A DNA stretch of 64,000 nucleotides from TMED109 sp002171375 (GTDB lineage Bacteria > Pseudomonadota > Alphaproteobacteria > TMED109): the NCBI GenBank assembly GCA_965657505.1, contig CBFHON010000005.1, forward strand, positions 104,543 through 168,542, given 5' to 3'. The notes below the pieces were generated by a model, which saw only the letters and a list, made by a program, of their open reading frames with translations, did no database searches and was not told the origin of the DNA. Positions 38,038 to 46,708 of the stretch are shown here, in pieces. The number at the start of each line of letters is the position of its first letter. The first letter of the stretch is position 1. The translations under genes and the position numbers were made by a program.

Positions 38038-39060
38038 ATGGAGTTTAATATATTGAAAAATAAAACTTATATAATATATATTTCTATTTTATTCTTTATC
38101 ATATTTCTATGGTTAGCATCTTCAATATTATTACCTTTTATTATGGGTATTTTATTAGCTTATGTATTAAATCCTTTAGTAAATAAACTAAAGAATTTGG
38201 GGTTAGGACATCAATTTGCAGTTTTGATAGCATTAATAGTAAGTTTATGTTTTTTCTTAGGAGGATTTATATTCTTAATTCCACTATTACTTGACCAAAT
38301 AAGTAATATTATTATTAAATTTCCATTAATTTATGAGAAAATATTATTCTATATAGAAGATAATTTTAGTAATTTTATTAATTATGATAATTATTTAGAT
38401 TCAATTGGTAATATACTTGCAAATAAAAGTGGAGAAATAATAAGTTTTATTATTAATATTTTAAGCGGTGCTTTTTTAAAGGGGAAAGCTTTTGTAAGTA
38501 TTATAGGTCTTACTATTATTACTCCAATAGTAACATGCTATATTTTATATGATTGGGATAAAATAAAGAGTTATTTAAAAGACCTAATTCCAAAAAACCA
38601 AAAAAAATCTATGGATGTTAAAATAATAAAAATAGATTCTGTTTTATCCTCTTTTTTTAGAGGTAAGTTTATTATTTCGTTATTTTTAATTATTTATTAC
38701 AGTATTCTATTATCTTTGATAAACCTTGAAGGTGCTTTTAGCATAGGTTCAATTATTGGGGTTTTATCATTTATTCCTTATCTAGGAACCATACTAGGTT
38801 TAATATTAGCCTTATCATTTAGTGTCTTACAAATGAGTTCATTTATAATTATAGCATATATTTTAATAATATTTATTTTAGGACAAATTATTGAATCTTA
38901 TATTTTAGAGCCAAAATTTATATCAAAGAATGTAGGACTTCATCCTTTAGTTGGCATGTTTATGATTATTGCCGGAGGAGCGGCTTTTGGCATTATTGGA
39001 GTTTTACTAGCTATTCCAGTAGCAGCAGTATTAGCTGTTATTCTTTTTGAAAAAGAGTAA
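38038..39060 (+). CDS. AI-2E family transporter-like membrane protein
   Basis: A 340-residue polytopic protein with about seven to eight transmembrane segments. The AI-2E/PerM signature regions are PFIMGILLAYVLNPLVNKLKN near the N-terminus and SIGSIIGVLSFIPYLGTILGLILAL in the C-terminal half. The last segment, GAAFGIIGVLLAIPVAAVLAV, is also typical. Substrates of this family vary (AI-2 export, Na+/H+ antiport). A GGAG at 38040-38043 overlaps the first ATG and is better spaced for a TTG at 38053, which may be the true start. It lies between DUF2066 and hdaA, a conserved alphaproteobacterial order. Confidence 0.85.
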   Translation: MEFNILKNKTYIIYISILFFIIFLWLASSILLPFIMGILLAYVLNPLVNKLKNLGLGHQFAVLIALIVSLCFFLGGFIFLIPLLLDQISNIIIKFPLIYEKILFYIEDNFSNFINYDNYLDSIGNILANKSGEIISFIINILSGAFLKGKAFVSIIGLTIITPIVTCYILYDWDKIKSYLKDLIPKNQKKSMDVKIIKIDSVLSSFFRGKFIISLFLIIYYSILLSLINLEGAFSIGSIIGVLSFIPYLGTILGLILALSFSVLQMSSFIIIAYILIIFILGQIIESYILEPKFISKNVGLHPLVGMFMIIAGGAAFGIIGVLLAIPVAAVLAVILFEKE

Positions 39061-39072
39061 CAGGTTTGAATA

Positions 39073-39741
39073 ATGAACGATTCTGACAGTAAACAATTAC
39101 TTTTGAATCTTAGGACTTTTCCTTCTATGGGAAGAGAAGACTATATTGTTAGTAGTATAAATAAAGATGCTGTTATTTGGCTTGATATTTGGCCAAATTG
39201 GCCTTCTCTAGGTTTTATAGTGTGTGGTCCTACTGGGTCTGGAAAAAGCCACTTGGCTTCAGCGTTAAAGACTTTATCGCATGGTTTTATAATAGAAGCA
39301 AAAAACTTAGAAGAAAGTAAACTAGACGATATCACAGAAAATAAATGTCTTATTATAGAAGATATTCACAAATTTAAATCTGAGAAACTATTATTACATA
39401 TTTATAATTTGATGGTGGAAAGAAAAAATAATTTAATGTTTACTTCTAACCTACCTATTTCTAAAATTAATTTTAAACTCCTAGATTTAAAATCAAGAAT
39501 ATTATCTATGCCACAAATTAATATTGGTTTACCTGATGATGAATTATTAAAAAGTTTATTAGTAAAACAATTTGCAGATAAAGGAGTATTAGTAGACTTT
39601 GAAGTAATTAATTATCTAATAAAAAGAATAGATAGATCTTTTGAATCTATTATAAAGATGGTCTCTAGAATTAATACCTTATCTCTCGAAAAATCTAAAA
39701 AAATAACTATACCTTTTTTAAAAAATGTATTTAAATTGTAA
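39073..39741 (+). CDS. hdaA: HdaA-type DnaA homologue, regulator of replication initiation
   Basis: A 222-residue AAA+ protein lacking the DNA-binding domain IV of DnaA. It shows Walker A GPTGSGKSHLA near residue 53, Walker B LIIEDIHKF and a sensor region FTSNLPISKI. Such short homologues, with the sliding clamp, promote ATP hydrolysis by DnaA and prevent re-initiation. The N-terminal KQLLLNLRTFPSMGREDYIV contains the likely clamp-binding peptide at QLLLNL. It follows the AI-2E gene as in many alphaproteobacteria. The ppk/ppx genes that often come next are missing. Confidence 0.88.
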   Translation: MNDSDSKQLLLNLRTFPSMGREDYIVSSINKDAVIWLDIWPNWPSLGFIVCGPTGSGKSHLASALKTLSHGFIIEAKNLEESKLDDITENKCLIIEDIHKFKSEKLLLHIYNLMVERKNNLMFTSNLPISKINFKLLDLKSRILSMPQINIGLPDDELLKSLLVKQFADKGVLVDFEVINYLIKRIDRSFESIIKMVSRINTLSLEKSKKITIPFLKNVFKL

Positions 39742-39764
39742 AAAAAATAAGGAGAAATATAGTA

Positions 39765-40544
39765 ATGGATATGGAAATTAAAGGAAAAAAAGCAATAGTT
39801 TGTGCTTCTAGTAGAGGATTAGGTAAAGGGTGTGCTGAGGCACTTGCTTCCGAAGGAGTAGATTTAGTTATCAATGGAAGAAATCAAGAAGTTTTATCTT
39901 CAACAGCCAGAGAATTAAGAGAAAAATATGCAGTAAATATAACAGAGTTTTGTGCAGATATAACCTCTAAAGAACAACAAATTAAGCTTATTGAACTTTG
40001 TCCTAATCCCGATATTCTAGTAAATAATGCAGGAGGACCTCCTCCTGGAGATTTTAGGGATTGGAATAGAGATGATTGGATGAATGCGTGTATAGCTAAT
40101 ATGTTTACACCTATTGAATTGATAAAAGCATATGTGGATGGTATGCAAGATAGAAAATTTGGAAGAATTATTAATATAACTTCTAGTTCAGTAAAGGCGC
40201 CAATAGATATTTTAGGCTTATCTAATGGAGCTAGAAGTGGACTAACTGGTTTTGTTGCCGGTATTGCGAGGAAGACAATTATCAATAATGTTACTATAAA
40301 TAGTATTTTACCAGGACCATTTGATACAGATAGGTTACGTAATAGTTTTAAATTTGTATCCGATAAAACAGGAAAAAGTGTAGAAGAAGTTAGAGAAGCT
40401 AGGGCAGCTGAAAATCCTTCTGGCAGATTTGGCACTCCTAAAGAGTTTGGTGTGGCTTGCGCTTATCTATGTAGCAGTCATGCTGGGTACATAACTGGTC
40501 AGAACTTATTAATAGATGGAGGTGGATATCCTGGTACTTACTAA
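39765..40544 (+). CDS. SDR-family oxidoreductase with altered YxxxK motif
   Basis: A 259-residue SDR with cofactor motif VCASSRGLGKGCAEAL, NNAGGPPPGDF and a C-terminal GQNLLIDGGGYPGTY. Where Tyr-x-x-x-Lys is expected, the sequence reads LGLSNGARSGLTGF, aligning Ser to the Tyr and Arg to the Lys. This SNGARSGL pattern looks like a conserved subfamily trait rather than decay, since the rest of the protein is well preserved, but that is inference. It has an AAGGAG ribosome site. It sits between hdaA and rnd, where polyphosphate genes often are. Substrate unknown. Confidence 0.8.
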   Translation: MDMEIKGKKAIVCASSRGLGKGCAEALASEGVDLVINGRNQEVLSSTARELREKYAVNITEFCADITSKEQQIKLIELCPNPDILVNNAGGPPPGDFRDWNRDDWMNACIANMFTPIELIKAYVDGMQDRKFGRIINITSSSVKAPIDILGLSNGARSGLTGFVAGIARKTIINNVTINSILPGPFDTDRLRNSFKFVSDKTGKSVEEVREARAAENPSGRFGTPKEFGVACAYLCSSHAGYITGQNLLIDGGGYPGTY

Positions 40545-40553
40545 AAATTAATA

Positions 40554-41687
40554 CTAATCTATTATTACAGATCCATTTTTGATTTTAAGGCTAAACTTAC
40601 CTTCCATGAGTTTTAATGCAAAAGACCCAAAAATATCATATCTCCATCCTTTAAGAGCTTTTACGTCTTTTTCTCCTAGAGCTATTAATTTTAAGTCTTC
40701 TTTATTCGCAATTAGGAGAGGAGAAATATTATGTTTTTCAGCACTGCTTAGTAATATAATTTTTAAAATATCAGTGATTGCTTTAGAAGGAGTATTAATA
40801 TTTCTTTTATTTAACCAATCGATATTTTTTTCATTTTTTCCAATTTTTATATAATTTAATATTTTATTCTTATAAGAAATATCAATATGTTTAAGATTCA
40901 TTCCTCTTAGGTTATCAAAATCCTTAATATTATTAGGAGGGTTTTTAGTTAATTTAATTATAACATCATCTCTAAATATTTTATTTCTAGGTATATTATT
41001 ACTTTTTGCTAATTCTTCTCTTAAAGCTGCAATTTGCCTAAAAATTGACATAGTTTTATTATTAGAGCTGTTAAATTTTATTCTCTTCCATGCATTTTGT
41101 GATTCAGTTTTATATAGGCTCAAATCATTAAATTTTTCTATTTCTTCTTTTATCCAATTTATTCTTTTGTTTTTTTCCATATGGTTATTTAAAAATAAAT
41201 AAATTTCTGAGAGATATGTTACATCTGAAATAGCATATTTTATTTGCTTTTCATTTAATGGCCGGTTTTCCCAATTAGTATATCTAGCACTTTTATCTAA
41301 ATTAATATTACTAATGTTCTTAACTAAAGATTCATAACTAGCTGAGTCTCCAAAACCACAACACATAGCAGCAGATTGCGTATCAAATATTGGAGTAGGT
41401 ATTTTTTTTAAAATATTGAATATGATTTCAAAGTCTTGTCTAGGAGAATGTAATACTTTTAATATTTTTTTATCAAGTAGTAATTCAAATATTGGGCTTA
41501 AGTTAATCTGATTAATTAATGGATCTATTGCCCACCCATTACCTTTTGAATCTCCAATTTGAATTAGACATAGTTTAGGGTAGTAATATTTTTCCCTAAT
41601 AAACTCAGTATCCACACATATAAATGGTTCTTTTTTAAGATTATTACAGAGCGTTTCTATTTCTTGAGATTTTGTTAAAAGAGTCAT
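40554..41687 (-). CDS. rnd: Ribonuclease D
   Basis: 3'-5' exonuclease for tRNA and other RNA 3' maturation. The DEDD exonuclease residues are in CVDTEFIRE (D, E), HSPRQDFEII (D) and YAISDVTYLSEIY (Y, D). An HRDC-like helical region (FRQIAALREELAKSNNIPRNKIFRDD, in parts) follows. I start it at ATG 41687 (MTLLTKSQEIETL); the frame is open 17 codons further but those residues are not family-like. Length 377 residues. It is divergent from aspS, an arrangement common in alphaproteobacteria. Confidence 0.93.
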   Translation of the reverse strand: MTLLTKSQEIETLCNNLKKEPFICVDTEFIREKYYYPKLCLIQIGDSKGNGWAIDPLINQINLSPIFELLLDKKILKVLHSPRQDFEIIFNILKKIPTPIFDTQSAAMCCGFGDSASYESLVKNISNINLDKSARYTNWENRPLNEKQIKYAISDVTYLSEIYLFLNNHMEKNKRINWIKEEIEKFNDLSLYKTESQNAWKRIKFNSSNNKTMSIFRQIAALREELAKSNNIPRNKIFRDDVIIKLTKNPPNNIKDFDNLRGMNLKHIDISYKNKILNYIKIGKNEKNIDWLNKRNINTPSKAITDILKIILLSSAEKHNISPLLIANKEDLKLIALGEKDVKALKGWRYDIFGSFALKLMEGKFSLKIKNGSVIID

Positions 41688-41821
41688 TTTAATAGAAATA
41701 ACATTAGATTTGTATATTATCAACAAAACTAAATACATTTTGGTTTGTAATTTTTATTATTTTGTCTAAAAGATATATTATTATATAAATTAATAATAAT
41801 TAACTTTATGAGGATATTTAT

Positions 41822-43609
41822 ATGCATCTTTATCGTTCACATAATTGTGGAGAGCTTACTTCAAGTAATGTAGGTAATACTGTTAAATTATCTGGATGGG
41901 TTGATCGTAAAAGAGATCATGGTGGCCTATTATTTATAGATTTAAGAGACCATTTTGGAGTTATCCAAATAGTTGTTGATAATGATAATAAATTTTTTAA
42001 ATTATGTGAAGATACTCGATTAGAAAGTGTAATTACTGTCTCTGGAAAAGTAGTAAAGAGGTCTGACGATTTAATTAATAAAAAACTTTCTACTGGAGAA
42101 ATAGAGGTATCTATTGAAAATTATATAATAGAATCTTCATCAGAAATCCTTCCTATGCCAGTCTCTGGCGAGCATGATCTAGGAGAAGAAGTTAGGTTAA
42201 GGAATAGATTTTTAGATTTAAGAAGGCCTTCTATGCAAAAAAATATGCTTTTAAGGTCAAAAATTATTTCTTCAATTAGAAATAAAATGATTTCTGCAGG
42301 ATTTCACGAGTTTCAAACACCAATTTTAACCGCTTCATCTCCAGAAGGAGCGAGAGATTTTCTAGTCCCTTCACGTTTAAATCCAGGAAAATTCTATGCT
42401 TTGCCTCAGGCTCCGCAACAATTTAAGCAGTTAATAATGGCATCTGGTTTTGATCGTTATTTTCAAATTGCTCCATGTTTTAGGGATGAGGATGCAAGAG
42501 CTGATAGAAGTCCAGGAGAATTTTATCAATTAGATATGGAAATGGCTTTTGCCACACAGGATGATGTATTTAACACAATTGAACCAGTTTTATCCGAACT
42601 TTTTAGTGAGTTTTCAGACTGGAAAATAACATCTAACCCATTCCCAAAAATTACTTTTAAAGAGGCAATGTTAAAATATGGGACAGATAAACCAGACTTG
42701 AGAAACCCTTTAGAAATATGTGATGTAACTGAAGCTTTTTTGCATGAAAAAGTTACTTTTAAGGCATTTAAAGAACAGATCAATAAAGGAGCTGTTGTAA
42801 GAGCAGTAGCTGCATTTAACGTTGTCGATAGGCCTCGGTCATTTTTTGATAAATTAAATGCTTGGGCTCAAGAACAGGGACAGCCTGGTTTAGGTTATAT
42901 TTTATTAAGTGATGGTGAAGCTAAAGGACCAATAGGAAAATTTTTATCTAAAGAATCTATAGAAATTATCAAAAAGAAAACAGAAACAAAAGATGGGGAT
43001 GCAATATTTTTTATTTGTAATAAAGTTAAAGAAGCAGAAAGTTTTGCAGGTAAAGCTAGAATGAAGATTGCAGAAGACATGGATATTATTGAAAAAAATG
43101 TATTTAAATTTTGTTGGACTGTAGATTTTCCTATGTATGAATTAGATGAAAGTACTAATAATATAATATTTAGTCATAATCCTTTCTCTATGCCACAAGG
43201 AGGTATGGAAGCTCTTGAAAACAAAGATCCATTAGATATTTTAGCATGGCAGTATGATATTATTTGTAATGGAGTTGAGTTATCATCTGGAGCTATAAGA
43301 AATCATAGAACAGATATTATGGAAAAAGCATTTAGTATTGCAGGTTATACATCTGAAGATTTAAAAAGTCGATTTGGGGCTTTATATAACGCCTTTAAGT
43401 ATGGAGCACCTCCGCATGGAGGTATAGCTCCTGGAATTGATAGAATAGTAATGTTGCTTGCTAATGAGCCAAACATAAGAGAAGTTATTATGTTTCCAAT
43501 GAATCAGCAAGCTCAAGATCTTTTAATGGATGCACCTTCTAAAATTGAAAATAACCAACTAAAAGAACTATCCTTGAAGGTAAATTCAATCGACAAATTA
43601 AAAAAATAA
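41822..43609 (+). CDS. aspS: Aspartyl-tRNA synthetase
   Basis: Class IIb synthetase of 595 residues, the bacterial-type length. An OB-fold anticodon-binding domain (GWVDRKRDHGGLLFIDLRD) is followed by class II motif 2 around CFRDEDARADRSPGEFYQLD. A GAD insertion comes next, and motif 3 is GIAPGIDRIVMLL. GAGG precedes the ATG. Whether it is discriminating or also charges tRNA-Asn cannot be told by eye. The last base is followed immediately by the end of the convergent oxidoreductase gene. Confidence 0.98.
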   Translation: MHLYRSHNCGELTSSNVGNTVKLSGWVDRKRDHGGLLFIDLRDHFGVIQIVVDNDNKFFKLCEDTRLESVITVSGKVVKRSDDLINKKLSTGEIEVSIENYIIESSSEILPMPVSGEHDLGEEVRLRNRFLDLRRPSMQKNMLLRSKIISSIRNKMISAGFHEFQTPILTASSPEGARDFLVPSRLNPGKFYALPQAPQQFKQLIMASGFDRYFQIAPCFRDEDARADRSPGEFYQLDMEMAFATQDDVFNTIEPVLSELFSEFSDWKITSNPFPKITFKEAMLKYGTDKPDLRNPLEICDVTEAFLHEKVTFKAFKEQINKGAVVRAVAAFNVVDRPRSFFDKLNAWAQEQGQPGLGYILLSDGEAKGPIGKFLSKESIEIIKKKTETKDGDAIFFICNKVKEAESFAGKARMKIAEDMDIIEKNVFKFCWTVDFPMYELDESTNNIIFSHNPFSMPQGGMEALENKDPLDILAWQYDIICNGVELSSGAIRNHRTDIMEKAFSIAGYTSEDLKSRFGALYNAFKYGAPPHGGIAPGIDRIVMLLANEPNIREVIMFPMNQQAQDLLMDAPSKIENNQLKELSLKVNSIDKLKK

Positions 43610-44617
43610 TCAATCGGAAACTTTGATTAGAAGTTTTCCAAAATTTTTACCTTTCATTAGTCCAATAAATGCTTCAGGAGCATTTTCAATTCCTTCTACT
43701 ATATCCTCTTTATAAGTAATTTTACCATCTTTAATCCATTTTGCTATTCTTTCTATTGCAATATGGTATTTTTGGGCAAATTGAAATACTAAGAAGCCTT
43801 CAGTTGTAGCTTGGTTAGTTAACATCGATCTATGCGTTCTCAGTCCAGATTCTGGAGCAGTCAAATTATATTGAGATATTACACCACAAACAGCAACTCT
43901 TGCGTAATTAGCAAGCTTATTTATAACGGAATCAGTAATACTGCCCCCTACATTATCAAAATATACGTTTACGCCATTCGGACAATATTTATCTAGCATA
44001 TCATCAACATTTTCATTTTTATAATCTATAGCAGCATCAAAATTTAGTGAGTTTGTTAAAAAGTCACATTTTTCTTGTCCACCAGCTATTCCTACTACAT
44101 GACAACCAGCAATTTTAGCAATTTGTCCAACCAGTTGACCTACTGCTCCTGATGCTGCTGATACCACAACTGTGTCTCCAGGAATTGGTTTTCCTACATG
44201 AAGAAGCCCAAAAAAAGCAGTCATACCAGGCATACCTAAAACTCCAACAGCAGTCTGAATTGGAGCTAATTCAGGGTTTATTTTTCTAATAGTTGCAGGT
44301 GTTGCAATTGCATATTCTTGCCAACCTAATGTAAACCCTTCAACTATATCACCTTCTTTATATTGGCTAGTTTCTGAATTTATTACTCTTCCTACAGCAC
44401 CACCTACTATTAAATCACCTTCATTTAAAGATGCAGCATAGCTTTTTGCCTTGCTCATTCTTCCTCTCATATAGGGGTCCAGTGAGAGCCATAATATTTT
44501 TATAAGAACTTCGCCATGTCTTATATCTGGAATTTTATTTTCAATAATTTCAAAGTTTTCATGTTTAGGCATTCCTTCAGGCCGAGTTTTCATTATTATT
44601 TGTCTATTTATAGTCAT
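43610..44617 (-). CDS. NADP-dependent medium-chain oxidoreductase (PTGR/CurA-like)
   Basis: A 335-residue zinc-independent medium-chain reductase of the leukotriene B4 dehydrogenase/CurA type. The N-terminus QIIMKTRPEGMPKHENFEI matches this group, WLSLDPYMRGRMSK is its signature, and the nucleotide-binding loop is VVSAASGAVGQLVGQIAKI. VYFDNVGGSITD follows. It probably reduces C=C bonds of enones or alkenals; the physiological substrate is unknown. AAGGA lies upstream. It stops with no gap after aspS. Confidence 0.92.
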   Translation of the reverse strand: MTINRQIIMKTRPEGMPKHENFEIIENKIPDIRHGEVLIKILWLSLDPYMRGRMSKAKSYAASLNEGDLIVGGAVGRVINSETSQYKEGDIVEGFTLGWQEYAIATPATIRKINPELAPIQTAVGVLGMPGMTAFFGLLHVGKPIPGDTVVVSAASGAVGQLVGQIAKIAGCHVVGIAGGQEKCDFLTNSLNFDAAIDYKNENVDDMLDKYCPNGVNVYFDNVGGSITDSVINKLANYARVAVCGVISQYNLTAPESGLRTHRSMLTNQATTEGFLVFQFAQKYHIAIERIAKWIKDGKITYKEDIVEGIENAPEAFIGLMKGKNFGKLLIKVSD

Positions 44618-44678
44618 TTCATATTTCCTTTTTATATTTATAATAATTAAATCTATAATATAGTTGTTATAAATAAAG

Positions 44679-45674
44679 TTAAAAATCTTTTATCGGAGAG
44701 CTTGCATTTGCCAAATTATTTTTTTTCATTCTCCCAGATAAATAAGCATTTCTTCCCGATATTACCGCATTTTTCATAGCACCAGCCATTAAAATTGGGT
44801 CATTAGCCAAAGCAATAGCTGAATTTATAAGTACAGCATCACATCCCATTTCCATGGCAATACATGCATCAGATGCGGTGCCAAGTCCTGCATCCACTAT
44901 AACTGGGACATTACTATTTTCTACTATAATTTTTATATTTAATTTATTTTGAATACCTAACCCAGAGCCTATTGGAGAACCTAATGGCATTATTGCTGAA
45001 CAGCCATTTTCTTCTAATTGCTTAGCTAAAATAGGGTCATCAGTACAATATGCCATAACTTTAAAACCTTCTTTAACGAGAATTTTTGAAGCTTTTAATG
45101 TTTCTATCATATTTGGATAGAGTGTTTTTTTATCACCTAGAACTTCAAGTTTAACTAAATTCCAGCCTCCAGCCTCTCGTGCTAAATTTAAAACTCTTAC
45201 TGCTTCTTCGGCATTATAGCAACCAGCAGTATTAGGTAAGTAAGTATATTTTTTTGGGTTGATGATATCAGTAATAATTGGAGCACTTGGGTTTGATAAA
45301 TTAGTTCTTCTAATTGCAACAGTAATAATCTCTGAATTTGATGCTTCTAGAGCTTTTAAATTTTCTTCAAAATTTTTAAACTTTCCACTTCCTATGATAA
45401 GCCTAGATGTAAAATTCTTGCCTGCTATATTTAAAAATTCTTTATCCTTAGAAATATTATTTCCTCCTCCTATAAAGTTAACAATTTCAATTCTGTCATT
45501 TTCTTTTATTATATAAGCATTATAATTTGATTTATTTATTATTTCTCTATTAATTTCAACGGCAATATTATTTTTATTTAAATTTAACAATTTCAGTAGG
45601 GATAAAACTGATAGTTCATCCTTTATTTTCTTTGATTCTCCATTAATGTATATATTTATATTTTTTATAGACAT
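44679..45674 (-). CDS. thiG: ThiS-ThiG fusion, thiazole synthase
   Basis: Residues 1-71 are a ThiS sulfur carrier (NINIYINGESKKIKDE, VEINREIINKS, IVNFIGGG). Residues from about 83 to the end are ThiG, with RLIIGSGKF, VKLEVLGDKKTLYPN containing the Schiff-base Lys, and MPLGSPIGSGLGI. ThiG forms the thiazole phosphate of thiamine from deoxyxylulose phosphate, a glycine-derived unit and sulfur. In separate ThiS the Gly-Gly must be the free C-terminus to carry thiocarboxylate, but here it is internal. No TPP riboswitch is visible in the 108-base upstream spacer. No other thi gene is nearby. Confidence 0.93.
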   Translation of the reverse strand: MSIKNINIYINGESKKIKDELSVLSLLKLLNLNKNNIAVEINREIINKSNYNAYIIKENDRIEIVNFIGGGNNISKDKEFLNIAGKNFTSRLIIGSGKFKNFEENLKALEASNSEIITVAIRRTNLSNPSAPIITDIINPKKYTYLPNTAGCYNAEEAVRVLNLAREAGGWNLVKLEVLGDKKTLYPNMIETLKASKILVKEGFKVMAYCTDDPILAKQLEENGCSAIMPLGSPIGSGLGIQNKLNIKIIVENSNVPVIVDAGLGTASDACIAMEMGCDAVLINSAIALANDPILMAGAMKNAVISGRNAYLSGRMKKNNLANASSPIKDF

Positions 45675-45782
45675 ATTTATATTTTTTCATTTTTATAATA
45701 TTTGCATTATAATATATATTTTAATAAGCAATAAATATATATTATAAGAATAAATTTGAAAATACTATTATAAGGGTGCTTT

Positions 45783-46253
45783 GTGAATATATTTAAGAAA
45801 ATTTTAGTTATAAATGGACCTAATTTAAATTTATTAGGAAGAAGAGAACCAGAAATTTATGGTAAGATAAGTTTAGAAAAAATAGAAAATAATTTAGTTA
45901 AACATGGAAAGAAACTATCTTATAATATTGATTGTGTTCAAAGTAATAATGAAGGAAAAATTATAGAAATAGTTCAGGGAGCATGTGAAGACTATTCAGG
46001 TATTATAATAAATGCTGGTGGATATACGCATACTTCTATCGCATTAATGGATGCATTAAATTTTTTTAGTAAACCAATTATAGAAGTTCACATGTCAAAT
46101 ATTTATAAAAGAGAAAATTTTAGACATATATCGTATATATCTCATGTTGCTAATGGAAGTATATGCGGATTTGGAGCTAAGGGTTATGAAATAGCACTCA
46201 ATTCTATAATTAAATTAATAAATATAGATATTAACAAGCATCAGGAGAATTAA
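45783..46253 (+). CDS. aroQ: Type II 3-dehydroquinate dehydratase
   Basis: Third step of the shikimate pathway, 156 residues. The PNLNLLGRREPEIYG start contains the catalytic Arg/Tyr loop, INAGGYTHTSIAL contains the substrate-binding Asn and His, and EVHMSNIYKRENFR contains another conserved His. The start codon is GTG behind AAGGGTGC. It heads an operon aroQ-accB-accC-aat with spacings of 0 to 11 bases or short overlaps; aroQ-accB-accC is a widespread arrangement. Confidence 0.97.
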   Translation: MNIFKKILVINGPNLNLLGRREPEIYGKISLEKIENNLVKHGKKLSYNIDCVQSNNEGKIIEIVQGACEDYSGIIINAGGYTHTSIALMDALNFFSKPIIEVHMSNIYKRENFRHISYISHVANGSICGFGAKGYEIALNSIIKLINIDINKHQEN

Positions 46254-46697
46254 ATGGGAAGAATTTCAGTAGACAAATCTTTAATAAACGAGCTTTCAAA
46301 TCTTTTAGATGAGAATAATTTATCAGAAATAAGTGTTACTCAGGGAAGGCAATCAATTAAAGTTTCAAGAAATATTTCTTCTAATGGAAGTATTGCAGTT
46401 CCATCAAATATTATTCAAACAGAAAAAATAGAACAAAAAAAGGCTAATTTAGAACAACCAGGTACTGTTAAATCCCCTATGGTGGGAACTATTTATCTTG
46501 CTTCATCACCAGATGCTAAACCATTTATAACTATCGGACAGACTGTTAAAGAGGGAGATCAGTTATTTATAATTGAAGCTATGAAAACTATGAATCCAGT
46601 AAAGTCTCCTTTTACAGGAGTAGTTAAGGAAATAATTGTTAAAAATGAAATGTCTGTTGAATTTGATGAAGTTCTCGTAATAATTGATATTAGTTAA
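46254..46697 (+). CDS. accB: Biotin carboxyl carrier protein of acetyl-CoA carboxylase
   Basis: A 147-residue BCCP. The biotinylated lysine is Lys111 in IEAMKTMNPV. N-terminal residues 1-35 form the association helix region; the Pro/Ala-poor linker between 40 and 65 is short. It supplies carboxybiotin for malonyl-CoA, the substrate of FabD in this window. The ATG follows the aroQ stop directly, which suggests translational coupling. Confidence 0.97.
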   Translation: MGRISVDKSLINELSNLLDENNLSEISVTQGRQSIKVSRNISSNGSIAVPSNIIQTEKIEQKKANLEQPGTVKSPMVGTIYLASSPDAKPFITIGQTVKEGDQLFIIEAMKTMNPVKSPFTGVVKEIIVKNEMSVEFDEVLVIIDIS

Positions 46698-46708
46698 AGA
46701 AGATAATT

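Noticed and set aside
45675..45782. Possible TPP riboswitch upstream of thiS-thiG
   Set aside because: The spacer is almost entirely A/T and lacks the CUGAGA core and the second conserved helix of the TPP switch.
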